Of a DNA stretch of 64,000 nt, positions 13,001 through 26,400 are shown piece after piece. Positions within the stretch are counted from its first letter, which is position 1. The number at the start of each line of letters is the position of its first letter. The notes under the pieces were generated by a model, which made no database searches, was not told the origin of the DNA, and was given only the letters and a program-made list of their open reading frames with translations. The DNA is from Carettochelys insculpta (lineage: Eukaryota > Chordata > Testudines > Carettochelyidae), in the NCBI RefSeq assembly GCF_033958435.1, contig NC_134141.1, positions 104,263,001 through 104,327,000 on the forward strand, read 5' to 3'. The position numbers and the translations under genes were made by a program.

Positions 13001-14219
13001 AAAAATACAATGTGACGTCACCATAAGACAGGATTTCATTAAATGTTCTTAGAATCTTAGCAGATAATGTGAAGGGTGTTCAGAAGGCATTTACTCTTAA
13101 GCCCCACACCGTTAAAAATTTAACAAATGAGCAACTGAGACTGACCTGTAGCAAACAAATCCCAATAAGAAATCTCAGTTTGGGAATCCAAAACTCACAT
13201 TTAAAAAAAAAACATAACCAAAAACTCACCATTTTGCACACAAGTCTTAGCCAGTTTGCTCAACTTTAAGTTATTAGTAGAAGGAAAAAGTATGAAGAGA
13301 CTAAAAAAAGGTACGCTTTTCCCATTCTCCAAAATCTCAAAAATGGTTGATGACATGTTTTCTGTATAAACTTACCTCTGGGGCTTAGAGAGCAAGCATA
13401 AAAAGATTCAACCAAGGAGACTTTTTCAGAAAAGGTATGAGGACAGGAGACAGGTGCTATAACAAAAGTCCCAAACAACCTTTGGTCTCCATTTGGCTGA
13501 AACGGATTATAGACAAGTAGATAATATGCTACACAATAAGAAATTGTTTAACCTTTCAAAATACAGCTAATGAAATACCTTCTCATCATTCAAAAATGTC
13601 ATGGTCACATTATACCACCAATATCTTTAAAGGAGACACTGAACCTAAACCACACAGTTCTGCCTGAAAGCCTTTTTTTAAAGCCTACTATGCTATTCAT
13701 AACACTCCTGGCTACTATACTGTTAACTTACAGCACCATTTCTCAAACTAGGGGGCCCTAACCAAACCATAAACCACTGATATGTTTCAAACCCCTACTA
13801 GTTTTCATGCATTTAATCACCACTGCCCATAAAATCAAGTATCAGCAAAACATTCAGAGCCAACAGCTCTTATTCAATATATTGCAATGAAGAACACTCA
13901 GCAATCAGAAGTGATTGATTTTCCTAGTAAATTACCATGCAAATAAAGGCAGACAAGCTTCCAAAGTCCGTAATTCTGAAAATATTCTCCCACCTAAGAA
14001 CTGTTCAACAGTGGATGCAAATTATTTGTGTAACCTTGGACCAGTTCTCACTGTACAGATGTCTACCTCTCACACTGCTGATGCTAATAGACAGTCTCCA
14101 TTGATAGACTAATCAGCCCCAAAGAAATAATTGCCCCCCTACTCCTACAGGTGGACAGTCACACCTAGTCTGAGGCACACTGGCAGGTTTGAATGGTGAA
14201 ACTACCATTACAATTAGTT

Positions 14220-14350
14220 ATTATAGTTTAGAGAAGAAAAATCTGAGGAGGGAACATGCTAACAGACTTCAAATATGTAAAAAGGTTGTTATAATGATGA
14301 CAATGATCAATAGTTTTCTATGCCCACTGCGAGGAGGGAAAGAAGTAATT
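14220..14350 (+). mobile_element. CR1 3' fragment truncated by Harbinger sequence
   Basis: AACAGACTTCAAATATGTAA and CAATGATCAATAGTTTTC resemble the CR1 segment just before its 3' UTR. It stops at about 14350, where the Harbinger transposase fragment begins. Confidence 0.6.
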
Positions 14351-14369
14351 GTTTCAGTATGTTGCAATG

Positions 14370-14690
14370 GAGACTTGGTCAGGGATGTGACCACACCCCC
14401 CTGCATGGTGGCTGACACCATCTACCCACTGCACCCATGGCTCATGCAGCCCACCACTAGACACACAGACCCAAGCCAGGACCTTTTTAACTCCTGCCTG
14501 AACCAAGCCTGCAACCTCATAGAGTGCACATTCAGGCATCTGAATGACCAGTTTCAGTGCCTCCTGACCCAGGTGGAGGGCAGCCTCCACAGTGTGCATG
14601 CCCTGGCATGCTGTGCTCTCCACAATATCATGGACAGCAAGTACAAGGCCTTTGTGCAGGGGTGGGCTGCCAAGGCAGGCCCTGGTTATG
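14370..14690 (+). pseudogene. Harbinger transposase C-terminal fragment
   Basis: Contains MVADTIYPLHPWLMQP, FNSCLNQACNLIECTF and ALACCALHNIMDSKY, which correspond to the last catalytic block (Glu of IECTF retained) and the ACC-LHN signature of DDE_Tnp_4 proteins. No N-terminal two thirds, so a dead fragment although open for about 200 codons. Confidence 0.8.
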
Positions 14691-15062
14691 AGCAGCCATT
14701 CCACGCCCCGTTGCCAGGCACACTGGGGTGGGATGCAGGTCAGAGAAGCCCTCTCAGAAGTCTTCACTGGTCCCACCCCCCACAATCCTCCCCCAGGCAT
14801 CCTCCACCATGACCCCCCCCACACACATTTACCCCTCACCACTTCTCCACCATTCACAAGGGACTCGGTGGTGGTGAAAAATAAACTCTTGAAATACTTA
14901 GAATTGTGGGGTTATGAAAAATTGTACAAGAAGCTATAGACGGTGGGGGGGGGGGAGGGGAGGAAATGATGGGGAATTATATACAACGTGGGGTCCTGGA
15001 GTGGGAGACTGTACACCATGCTGGCAGCATGAACCCCAACTGCCCCAGGTATGGGGTCCCCA

Positions 15063-16325
15063 TCAGAGCTGAGATAAGGTTGTAGGGGTGTGGTGGGGAG
15101 GCTTGCTCTGGCATGCCCTGGCCACAAGCCAATGGCTGAGGTCTAGCAGGGAGGCTGTTGGCAGGTCAGCTGGGAGCAGGGAAGTGAGGGCAGGGGCAGC
15201 AGAAGACTGGGACAAGCGGTCAGTCACAGCCTGGGTGAGGGCACGGAGGGCGACTACCACTTCGTCCCAGGCCTCCTGCTCCATCACCAGCTGCTCTAAT
15301 GGGATAGCATTTTGCTCCTGCCAAGCAGCCATACGGGTGGTGGGCTCCTTGTCATGACAGTGGCATGGCCTCCTGCTGAGGCCCTGCAGGGGCACCTGAG
15401 GTGGGGGCTCCCCTGCCCCCTCATAGGGCTTGCCCAGCCCTCAGACAGCAGAGCTGTAGAGACAAAAGGGCAGAGAGATGATTCGTCAGTCCCGCAACCT
15501 GGCCCTGAGGGCCATGCCCTCCTACTGGCCCTAGGGGTTCCCGGATGCAGCAGAGAGGTCCCCACGTCTGTGGGCATGCTCAGGGCACGCTCCAGACCTC
15601 CCCCTACCCCGGGTGCAGCTGTCTGAGGTGCGTCTGGACTGGGGTCAGCAGCCATGTGGCTGGCCTGCTGCTGGCTGTGGCGAGGTGAGTGCCCCCTCCC
15701 CATGCTCCAGGGTGTCCGAAATGCCTGGTACCTACCTCAGGGTCCCTCAAGGAACTTGGGGGAGGCCCTGGTGGAGGGTGCCTGGCTCAGTGACCTGGAG
15801 GGGAGGATGATGACAAGCATGCCATCACTGGAGCTGCTATCTTCGGTGGTGTGCTCCGGCTCCTGCTCCAGCTTCCAGGGAGTGGTGACACCCGAGGATC
15901 CCGGCTGGTCCCCCCACTGTGGCTCTGGCTCCACATTGTCTAGCACCACCAAGGGGGTGGAGGCGTGCCTCCTTTACCCCGAAGCGGCAGTAAAGCTCCT
16001 CAGTGCAGGGGCAGCTGGTGGACACTGCCCCCGAGCAACTGACCATGTCCCTAGACCTACAGTACGCCTGCCTCAGTTTCTTGACCTTCGCCCACACCTG
16101 GTCTGGGGTGGTGGTGCCCCTGTGCAGGGAGGCTAACGGACAGGCAGCCGAAAGCTGCAGCATTCTGGCACCGGCCAGCGGTCTGCAGCAGGATCTCCTC
16201 ATCCCCACACCGGCTGAGGAGGTATCGCAGCACCAGCTTTGACCAGGATGAGGCCCTCTTTTTGGTGCCCTGGCTGGGCTCCTGTGATCCCTCTGCCGGC
16301 TCTGTGGTGGGCTCCCGGGGAACAC
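15063..16325 (-). pseudogene. Myb/SANT-like protein of the second Harbinger copy, frameshifted
   Basis: Minus-strand pieces include TTTPDQVWAKVKKLRQAYCR (SANT-like helix), then SGAVSTSCPCTEELYCRFG, followed by Pro/Gly/Glu-rich linker and a C-terminal coiled segment near 15150-15390 (EQEAWDEVVVALRAL). Several frame changes. Convergent with the transposase fragment, as in the other copy. Confidence 0.7.
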
Positions 16326-16911
16326 GGGGCTCCTAGCTGCTGGCTATGCAGAGTTCAGGTGCATTGGGTGGCTGCAGGAAAGGCTGGAGGGCATGCTGCT
16401 GCAAGCTCGTGCCTGTGGTGCTGCCAGCATGCTCTCAGCTTCCTGCCACCGCGTTTCTGGGTCCTTGAAGCTTTAAGGCAGCCAGACGCAGGGAACATAG
16501 AGCTCTGCTCAACTTGGCCAGGGCGTCTCCACGCTTCAGCTGGCCGGCGCCATGGAGGACAGTCCTTTCAAAAGAGCAGCCAGTGAAGAGTACACACAAG
16601 TTTTCTAACGTGTCTTTTGAAAGAAGGACTTCCTGAACTGGGGAGGGGAAAAGTGATTTCAAAAGGACCACTGCATTCTTTCGAAATTACTTTCGAAAGA
16701 GTGTGTTTTGTATGTAGATGCTCCGAGGCATGTCTCAAAAGAGTCCCTTCTTTTAAAATATATTTCAAAAGGACTTGCTAGTGTAGACGCAGCCTGACTG
16801 TTTAGTAAAGTTAAAAGTTGCTGTTGATGGTTAACTGATCTCATTCTTTGAAATACAAAATGTAGCAGCATGCCTATTTTTCTGATTTTTAGAAAACTCT
16901 TCTCATTCTCT

Positions 16912-17168
16912 GGCTAAGTCTACACTGCCACTTTATGGTGCTGAAACTTTCTAGTGCCAGGGTGGGGAAAAAATACATATGCACACAGTCTGTGCAGCAC
17001 AGCACCAGTGTAAACGGGCTCTCAGTGCTCTTAGTAACTCCCCTTGTGGAGGTGGTTTACCTAGAGTGCTCTGAGATCTATCTTCCAGGCTTTCCTTCCA
17101 CCGCTACACTTGCACTTTAAAGCACTGTCACAGCTGCACTTCAATTTTAGAAGAGTAGACAAAGCTCC
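16912..17168. mobile_element. MITE with GGCTAAGTCTACAC end
   Basis: Left end GGCTAAGTCTACACTGCC; right end inverse of GGAGCTTTGTCTACTC. The ends are recognisably inverted but the flanks do not show a clean duplication. Lies 118 bp beyond the truncated Harbinger copy. Confidence 0.55.
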
Positions 17169-17775
17169 AATCCATTCCTCAAGGAGCATAAAACCTGTGG
17201 AAGTTTTAAGGCTCCTACATTTGCAGAGTGATATAAAGGAGTTCTACTATAAACATCAGTAAGTAAATGCTCAGTTAGGTAGATCTATATGCTTTCTTAC
17301 TTTTTTCCTGCGACAATGTGGCACAACATGACTAGATTACATATGAGTATTTATTTTACTTACCCATCAAAAAAAAGGATTTCTGAAGACAAAGTTTATC
17401 AATCAATAAAATGTCAGCACACTCAGAACTAAATACTTCCCAAAGTACCCAGACACGTTCCAAACAATGATTAGCACAACTGTATTACTATTTTCACGTG
17501 TGAAAGTCCGAGCAATTGAAAATGACTTTTTTTTTTGGCGTTCTATTATATTGTTTATATGAAAATCCAGGATTATTACTGCAACACTGGGTATTAACTA
17601 CCAAATGTTTGTAATTTTCATTTGTTCAGGAAATGCTGAATATTTACTGACTTTTTTCTATATTCTAGTTAATATAAATTATCAAAACAATCGAAATTGG
17701 TATGATTACATTACAATATATTAATGAATAACGCAGAATTTTGAATTTTTGCACAGAGAATCTCTCCAGGAGTAC

Positions 17776-17822
17776 ACATGGGAGAAGGACTATATGGCCA
17801 TTCAAGGTCCTTTCCAGCCCTG
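17776..17822 (+). mobile_element. CR1/SINE tail fragment
   Basis: GGAGAAGGACTATATGGCCA and TTCAAGGTCCTTTCCAGCCC form the generic tail of CR1-mobilised elements. Confidence 0.6.
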
Positions 17823-19643
17823 TATTACTAATGTACATGTTATATCAGTCCTATGAACAGCTGGAAGACTTGAGATGGCATGGCTGAAATTCATACTTGA
17901 TTAAGGAAGCAATTAGCACCTACATGGTCAAAAATGCAGAAAACTGTCATTCAAAGTCACACCAGCATTTATATGCTGTAGCAGAACAGAGAATTTAGTC
18001 CATAATCTGTTTAGAAATAAAGAGCATACTCCTGAAAAAATCCTTTCATTTAATGTCTCATAGGTCTTCTCCTAGACACTCCTCTGGCTGAGGTATAATT
18101 AGGAAAAAAGGGATCAGGGAGCTCTCGTAACATCAACATTTGTTTTTCTTGAGAATTACAGGATCTTACTGTGATCAACAATCGATCAACAGAAAATCGG
18201 AAAAGTACAAAAGTTTCATTATTCCCTTTACAGGAAAGAAAATAGCTAAGTTCAGGAGCAGCTATATATTAACAACTTAGACTGAAAACCCCAAAGTCTC
18301 ACGTTTTTGCTCCTCTGTTTATTCTCAAACATGACTATGTTAGATTTTTCTTTTTTTAAAAGAAGTTATTGTCTTTAGTTCAGACAAACTTAAATTACAT
18401 CAGTCTGCCGTTACCTGTAAGTCTGAAACTTTTCATTCAGGTCTTTTAATGGTATATTGAAGTTGCTGTATTATTTTCTCCTTGTTTTTACCCCTGCAAA
18501 TCATATGTAATTATTTTATGTACAGTCATCACAATAGATCTAAATCAATACAGAGCAATCATGTAAGGAAGTTTCTAGAAAGTCAGGCTGACAACGAGCA
18601 AACAAAAGGTCACATTTGAAAAGTAAAGTCAGCTGGTTTAGTACAGTGTTTCCCATTTGGCATTTTTATGGAATAATTTAAAACAACCATACTTTAACAA
18701 AACATAATTCACTTTTCCCTGTGGAGACAAAGTAAAAAGATAGGGAATTCAGAGTTCAAAACCCACATACCAAGACAGTTCTACATGTAAATCTATTGCA
18801 AGTTTCCCCATATCCCAGCAATATTTTTTGTGTCAGCTACCACGTGTGTACACATCTTTTAGTATGACATTTGCTGCACATTTCCTCCCCAAAGATTGAA
18901 AAGTATACAATACAGCATTAAGGAAGTGCATCATCTCTGATGTAGGGCAACAGAACTGGTATCCAGATAACTAGGAAGTCAGGGAGTCTGTTGCAACCTG
19001 ATGTCAATCTGTAGTGGAAGTATTCTACTTAGCTATTTGTATTTCCAACACCATAGCAATGAAGGTTCTCCTTATACCACAAACTGGAACTGTGGGGCAA
19101 ATGAGACCCTCAATTCATGTATATTTAATAATATTAAATGCTCTACTTATCATATAAATGACAAGGCATGCATACCTAGAACTGGGTCCTCGATGTACTG
19201 TAGTTTCTAACAGATTTCCAATAAAATTTTCTTGACAAACATGGAGTTGGCTTTTCTGTTGGCAACAATAACCTATGAAACTACTATACAGATGGTTACT
19301 CTTGCATCTTCAGGATAGTTTCGTAAGACTCTTAGTTTCAACCACATCAGTGTTGAGGCTTTGGTGGTCTGTTCAGGGGATAGCTTATATTATACATTAG
19401 CCTGAATGTCGCAAGGATGAGACCTGTCTTCCCAGGGCTTTCATTCTGCTGTTCTCAAGTGTATTTCTCTTGCTTGCCGATATGTTCTCTCACACCTCTC
19501 CCCATATCGTCACATAAAGATAACAATTTATGTGAAGTACTTGATCACCCAGTAATCAACTGGCTATCATATCACTTGGTCACGCAATATGCTCTTGGCC
19601 AAACCACTAGACTTTCTGCATGAAGGTCTTATTTAACTCTTTA

Positions 19644-19670
19644 AAAACAAAACAAAACAAAACAAAACAA
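19644..19670. repeat. (AAAAC)5 microsatellite
   Basis: Five tandem pentamers in WDR70 intron 5. Confidence 0.9.
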
Positions 19671-22157
19671 TTTTATACGCAGGCTAAGGATTCCATTGAT
19701 CATATAAGGAGACAGGTCTAAGATACTATGTATGGGACAAAAAGCCAGAATCTCTCAGATTGCATCTGATGATTTAAACACTGGCTTGCTACTTAAGTCT
19801 TAGGCAGATCAAACTGTTTGCATTAGATTCTTCATCCGTAAATACAGAGAAAAGTATTTCTTAAACCAATGTGAGGAATAATTCAGTAAAACTTATACAA
19901 TACTTTAAAGATGGAAAAATTGAGCACTGTTCTTAAAATAGGTCTGCAAAAATTTTTGCACAATTCCCTCCACTGCAGAAATATATGCAAACTGCCCCCC
20001 AAAACTAAGTGCAAGAACATTCCAGATATTTTAAATGAAAATTGTGTAATTCCTACTCAGGCCCAAGACAACCAGACTTGCTAAAACATCCCAGAATGGC
20101 ATACAACCACAACAGAAGTATCAGTTTGCTACTTATGTGAAAAAAATAAAAAAGAGGTAAACACTGAGCTTATATTTTCTGTGTTACTCAAACCTCTGTT
20201 GTGATTAAAAATAGACCAGAAGGATGATGAGAAAGAAATATAGTTAGATACAGCTGTATGGTAGAAATGGAGTAACTAAGGGAAGAAATATAAAAAGGTA
20301 AACTTGTTCTCTTACATATTAGTGAAAAAATTGGGACATGGAGTTCAAATATGATTTTGGATGGCAGTGTATTAAACCATTTTAAAAGGTTATGCTATTT
20401 TAGTTTAACTTAGTATACACTTACATCTTTAGAGCTTCTAGCAGCAGAACATCCCATCACCTGGGATTAGATATTCTTGTAGGACCTGACTTCCCAATCT
20501 GAGCTATTTGGCTACGTGTGGCTTTAGTAATTTTATGCTACAAGTTGGGTGTGAGAAGCTCATTTTCTCATTCTTTTCTGAGATGGTGCATGGAGGCTGA
20601 TTTTTGTTTGTTTTTTGGAGAAGAGGATGGTAACAAGTCTCTGAGAACCATGATTTAGAAGGCAATCTAACAACACTCCAAATATTAGAACAGGCATGCT
20701 GAACAAGAAACAAAGTTTTTGAAATTTACCATTTTACAGTGGTTACTAATAAAATGTTACCAGATATCAATGTATATGTTGTCAGGTTTCTCCTTTACAA
20801 AAACATAAATTCAAGTTTCACAATGAGATTAGAATTTGAGACATACCATAATGCATTTATCATCACACCAGGGCTCCTTATAGTTCATAATTTCTTGCTC
20901 ATACTCCAAGATTGCTCATAAATAAACTAGTTTTACCTGTTTCAAACATTTTGAATCATTTATAGATAGTAAATGTATTTTTGGCTCATGTATTTATGGC
21001 TGAATTTCCTAGCCAAAGGACTAAATTTGTCAGATATTAAGGACTTGAAAAGAAGCATCACACATCAAGAAAGAGATGACCAAAGGAGATGACTCCATGG
21101 CACTTTTTATAGCAACTGAAAACTGCTGTTAAGGGCAGTGTGTCCAGCAGGATGACACACTCCACATTATTCAGTCGCAAAAAACAAAGGGACTCCTAAC
21201 AGAGGTCAACACTAAACCTGAAGTTAACTTAATCCAGTCCTTTATCAGTATGGAGCCACCACAGTAAGAGATTTTAGAGGCAGCAACCAGCAGGTGATAC
21301 CTGGATGCATTTCTGTTGCTCCCACATGGGAAAGGAAGGGGGAGATAAAAAACACACAAGTCTGGTCCTCAGAACATGAGGAGCCACAATTCAGGAAGCC
21401 ATATCGCTTTTGGTTCTGCAGTTCAGAGGAGAAAGACAGAGGAAAATCACAAAACCCATCATAGCAATTAGGCTGACTCCATAAAACCAAATAAGCAGAG
21501 TTTTTCCACTACTTACATATGAACTGATCATGAGCATGCTTTGGCCCGTATAAACAACACGATCCAGAAGCTAGTTAAGCTCTGTGTACCAGCTCTGAAA
21601 TCTTAAAAAGCATTCACTTAAATTGCATTAGGTTTATCTCCTCAACCATAACATGTTATACAATGACCTGATGAAATGGTAGCCTTTTGAAATTCACCAC
21701 AGACACTTCTCACACAATTTCAGCCAGTAGTTCTGATCTTTTATAGCATGATGCATTTAGTTAAGGCAAACAGTTTCAGATAAAATTAAAATCATCCACA
21801 ACTTTTACTCAAAACTTCAAGATAATCAGAAATTATTGTAGCACTAACATACACAATCCCCTTCACCAAACAAAAAACCAGCACCACCAAATTAGTGGAG
21901 AAAGGTGGTTTGTTAATTTTTCCTCACATTTCTGTAAACCTAAGTTTTAGATCACCAAAGAACCAAAGATCACAAATTAAACCAATTTTCCTTGTTTTTT
22001 CTGTTATGGCTGCTAGCAAAGAACATTGGAAACATCAAAACAATCTCCAGCTCCAGGAAGTGTGAATAAGCAGGTGGACCAAATCCCTAACTGATTATGT
22101 GCAATAAGTACCCTGTCAACAGAATATGTGCAATGTCCATTCTCTAGATATTTAAAA

Positions 22158-22385
22158 GCAAACAGAATACATACATACATATCTCACAGAACTGGAAGGG
22201 ACCTTGAGAGGTCATTGAGTCCAGTCCCCTGCACTCACAGCAGGACCGATAACCATCCCAGACAGTTTTTTGTTTTTTTAATCTATTTGCTCCAGACCCC
22301 TAAATGGCCTCCTCAGGGTTTGAGCGTATGACCCTAGGTTTACAAGGCCAATGCTCACACCGCATACAGGCTGTTTTTCTCCAGT
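22158..22385 (-). mobile_element. tRNA-derived SINE with CR1-like tail (tortoise Pol III/SINE type)
   Basis: On the minus strand: A-box region TGCGGTGTGAGCATTGGCC (about 22347-22365), B-box-like GGTCATACGCTCAAACC (about 22316-22332), linker GGGGTCTGGAGCAAATAG, then tail GACTCAATGACCTCTCAAGG and CTTCCAGTTCTGTGAG, followed by a TATG microsatellite. This composite structure is known from cryptodiran turtles. Confidence 0.85.
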
Positions 22386-22898
22386 TTACCCTAGAAATAA
22401 AGCCATTGAACTTAGCATGCAAACTTTCCTTTCCCTGCAAGAGCATCCTAATTTGTTTCTTTATAACAACAGCCTTACAGAAGAAGATCTTTCTTCAAAA
22501 GAACATCAAAATATTTTATCCCATGGTGGAGGAAGGGAGATCTTAAAATATATCAAAAGAGTGTTGAGTGGAAGGGATTCTGCAAAATATTACACATTTA
22601 ACAGGATGCAAACAAATTTTCTGGTATTTTTCTCTTGCTAAGTGTAGTACAGACCTTTTGAGACCTGTGACATAAATCCATCAATATATGGAATTTACCA
22701 CCCTCTATTACACATAACCCAATCCATTTGTGTGTTTCTTGGCATACTGACACTGCTATATGTGTGTTTAAAGCATTCAAGGAGTCACCCCCCCCCACAC
22801 ACACACACAAAGAAAAAGAAGATTAAATGGATTTGGTAAACAAGCTATTGGGGGGAGGGGACACTTTGTACTACAAACAAAAATAGCATCATTTAAGT

Positions 22899-23070
22899 CA
22901 GTGGCTCTCGGCCTTTTTAGGAGTCTGATTTTGCCTTGTGTCCCATGGTTCACCTCTCTTAAAAGCTACTTGCCTGCAAAATTGGAAAGAAAAAAAAAAC
23001 TGTGGTGTCACAGCATACTAATACTAAAATATTGCTTACCATCTCATTTTGCATGTATCAAATTTTAGTT
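22899..23070. mobile_element. hAT-like element fragment, left end
   Basis: Starts CAGTGGCTCTCGGCCTTTTT, then AGGAGTCTGATTTTGCCTTG and AAAAGCTACTTGCCTGCAAA. Only the left part is present; it ends about 170 bp before WDR70 exon 5. Confidence 0.6.
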
Positions 23071-23243
23071 TGCACTAACTTTGCTAGTGATTTTTAAGTT
23101 ACCTATTATAAAAGTACACAAACATCAGGATGAGATATACCTCCAAAAGACTTCTGTGCACATGAAGAATAGTTAACTACACCCAAAGATTTGCAAAGCA
23201 TACTGAAACTTTTTATTTTATTTAGGAAAAAAGCAATACTTAC

Positions 23244-23436
23244 ATTATCTTCCTCCTGCATGTCATCATCGTCATCATCATCATCACTGTCCTTATATCC
23301 CGGTGGAAGTGGTGGCCCAATAAATTCTTCATCATCATCATCACCTCTGGGTCCTTGAATGGAAGTTTGGGGTGGCAAAGGAGGACCAATTAATTCTTCA
23401 TTTGAACCATCTTCACTTTCACTGCTAACTGCCTGT
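23244..23436 (-). CDS. WDR70: WDR70 exon 5 (residues 107-171), acidic with poly-Asp run
   Basis: Encodes an internal duplication of the EE(L/F)IGPPLPP motif and an uninterrupted run of eight Asp followed by MQEEDN. Donor AAT|GTAAGT, phase 0. Acceptor TTTACAG|AC was chosen because it restores the Arg codon split with exon 4; a second AG 4 bases downstream would break the frame. Confidence 0.95.
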
Positions 23437-26400
23437 CTGTAAAGAAAAATTGTAAAAGCTGCTATTTAAGCAAATAGCATGTCAATAGTTGTTTTCTGAA
23501 GCACTCATCACTGGCCTAGGTTTTCTCACTTGGAATCAAAGGCAAAAACCTCTACTAACTTCAGTAAGGGCAGACAAGTCCATCACAATCTTCAAAGCAA
23601 TTTACAAAACTAACAGATAATTTGGTGACAGACAGTGCAAGAATCCACAGAGAACAGAATACCATTGTGAAACAGGCAGGCATAAAATGTAGGTTTTTTT
23701 AAATTAATGGTGATATACCAATATGCTTTTAGTGCTCACACTCACTAAACTACTTACTTATATATTACTTTAAGGCCCGCTTCTTTAATGACTGCACAAG
23801 GTGCAAGGCACTTTACAACTTTGTAAAGCAGCAGTAAATCAAAATGGTAAAGTTTCAGATTCACTGTGCACAGGTGTAAAATGATTACAGATGAGAGAAA
23901 GAAATAAAAGGATAAGGAAGACAACATGTAAAATACAGCACCATCTTTACACCCTTAAAACTTAAAAGCAAGAGATTAACCCAAATCAGACCAAATATTT
24001 AATTTCCACTGTAATCAGTTGCTATAGCCTCAGGACGGTAAAGATCCATATTGTATTACCATTTCTTTGAGGGAATATAAATGAAGTCCATAATAGTTAT
24101 GCAAGCAACCATTTAATCAGCAAAAAAAAAGAAAAAAAGGGACCACAATTACTGGTCATATAGATGCTAATAAAAATAAATGCTCTCTTACTCCCCCTGC
24201 TGGCTTTCAAAAGCCATAAGACATTTCACAATTATGCTAACAGCAGCTGTCACAAAGCAAAATAAAAATTGAGCATAAGAATGTATTCATTGTAAAATTA
24301 ATATTCACAATACAAATAAACTGCTTTAAAAATAGAGGTCCTTATCAAATTCAAGGTCTCACTGTAAGTTAGGTAATTTACAGACATGATAGAAGAGACA
24401 GTCCGCTACCCTACAAAGCTTGCAATTTAACAACAGTTTCATTTTTGAACAAAGGGCAGAATAAAATAAATACAAATATTTTAACATTAAACACAAACAA
24501 AAAAAACTATTTAATATGGAGGAAAAAGTTCAAATCAAACTTATTACATGAACATACACAAGTTGCTTTAAAGTTAGATATTAAGAAAGATGTTCCAACC
24601 TGCACTATTCCAACCACAAATCTAAATTTCTCAATTTTTAGACGCATTCCCACATATTTCCAAACATGTCTTCCTACTAAGAACAGCACACCAAGTCGGA
24701 AATAGTACAAACGTGTGTTGAGAATAGCCTGTTATGTTTAGTTCTTTACACTGGACAACCAACATTCACCCAATAAGGGAATCACTGAATATCTAGAGAC
24801 GAAAGGAATGAGAGAGACATCCGAAGTCCTAGTTGGTCAAGATATGACTACAAAGTATGACAAAGTTGCCTGTAACTAAAAGCCAAAATATCTATACACC
24901 TGAACAACCCAAAATTTATTTATAACTTGCCAGGCACTGTAAACATGCTAAAATGCAACAAATTAGTGACATGTTCTCTTACTCAAATTTATTACCCTCT
25001 GTGCTTTTGCTTCACATTTACCGTTTTCCAACACAGAATCAGCATATTCTGCAGATACCCACTTTCAAAATGCTGAAGCGAGTGAAGAGGAACTCTTCCC
25101 CTGCAAATCTATGAGAAGCGGAAGGAATAAAATCTTCTGCTGCCCTAAAACTTGTAAAAGGTGAGGGGCAGGGGAAATGGGAGTGGAAGAACAGAGCACC
25201 ATAATAAAATCGTGGCATCTCTCCACCCTTCCACATCTCCATCCTCCATTTTCTCTGACACCTCCCACAACCCTTCTATTATGCTTTAGTGTAAATTTAC
25301 AGAGTACTGCTTTTTGTTCTCTAGATGTTAGCAAGAGTGTTCCCCTTACAACATCCCATAATTCTTAAAGCGTGCACATGCATAGATCAGTACCTGAACA
25401 GTCAGATCCCTCTACTCATAGTTAATGGCTAGCAGAACAAGTTGGTTACCTTAGATCAATTTCTAATGACACATATCACAAAGATGGCTACAGTCAGTGT
25501 AATTTTAATCATCCGTTTAGAGAGGACAAAAGGTCTGAACTATTGTTTTGTCATACCTGACATGACCCTTTACTACTTACATTTGAAACTCCCCTTCATC
25601 ACCATACAAGTCTCAGACTTAATATCAGTCACAGCAAGTTTAATTGTAAACTTCATCCTTCCATCAACAAGGTACCAATATTTAAGATTAGCATTTTAAT
25701 ATACTAAGAGTGCAGAGAATCTTTGTTTAGTGTGTGAATTTGGCTGCATTTATAGTCAGTTAAGTCACTGGCCACAGTTCATGTGATATTTTCCACACAG
25801 CAGTAGGAAAAACACAATTCAATATAGGAAATTTGCTTCCACAGTCCAAACTGTAGCAGTAGAGGCAATGGGTACAAAATTACAGTGAATGTTTTCATAT
25901 CCAGCAGCCCCAGGACTGGGAAGTTGCCAGATATTAAAATATTCTGGATAATAGAGAGGTATACCTAGCAATGCATAACACTAAAGAAAAACAAGATTAC
26001 CAACAACAGTAGCATTGCACATTGTAAACATACTGTATTTGCTGTATTTACTTTCACTATACCGTACTTATGGAAATGTAATTAAAATTTACTTATGGTT
26101 AAAATGCAGGTTATTTGACTGTTTCAGATGAAGGAACACTGGATATGAAAGAGTTTACTGTACTTCTATTTATACGTAGCATGCATGTAGAGGCTACACA
26201 TAGACTGTGACTACACTTGCATGCCTCTTTCGAAAGAGGCATGCAAATGAGAGAAATCAAAAATGCAAATGAGACAGAGATTTACATATCTGGTTTTGAA
26301 AGTAAACCCCATCTTCGAAAGAACCCTCCTTCCCATAAAAAAGGGAAGAAGGGTTCTTTCGAAGATGGGGCTTACTTTCAAAAGAGCCATGTATACACCG

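Larger units (their letters stand above)
14352..16794. mobile_element. Second PIF/Harbinger copy, left end missing
   Basis: The right terminus is the reverse complement of GGCTGCGTCTACACTAG, followed by TGA. The left part is truncated: only the C-terminal third of the transposase gene remains, and it abuts a CR1 fragment. Subterminal TTTCGAAA motifs near 16680-16700 match those in the palindromic MITEs. Confidence 0.75.
1..23243 (-). other. WDR70 intron 5 (5' part), repeat-rich
   Basis: Follows the exon 5 donor; no WDR70 WD40 exon was recognised to base 1, so it is read as one intron. Recognised repeats are listed separately. The stretches 1-980, 3306-5378, 5572-6240, 6420-7990, 8183-9280, 13001-14219 and 17169-22157 hold no gene that I can support; most look like unique AT-rich intron or repeats too decayed to name. 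The region 8993-9130 resembles an old MITE fragment, and 6240-6415 the core of another. Confidence 0.7.

Noticed and set aside
14189..14812. 207-codon ORF as a host gene
   Set aside because: Its middle is the C-terminal third of a Harbinger transposase and its start is CR1 sequence; it is a transposon remnant fused by chance.
22300..22385. tRNA gene suggested by A- and B-box-like motifs
   Set aside because: The motifs are joined to a CR1-like tail and microsatellite; it is the head of a SINE, with no intact cloverleaf.
1..23243. Further WDR70 exons
   Set aside because: I looked for the conserved start of the WD40 region on the minus strand and saw none; a protein-to-genome alignment of WDR70 would settle it.
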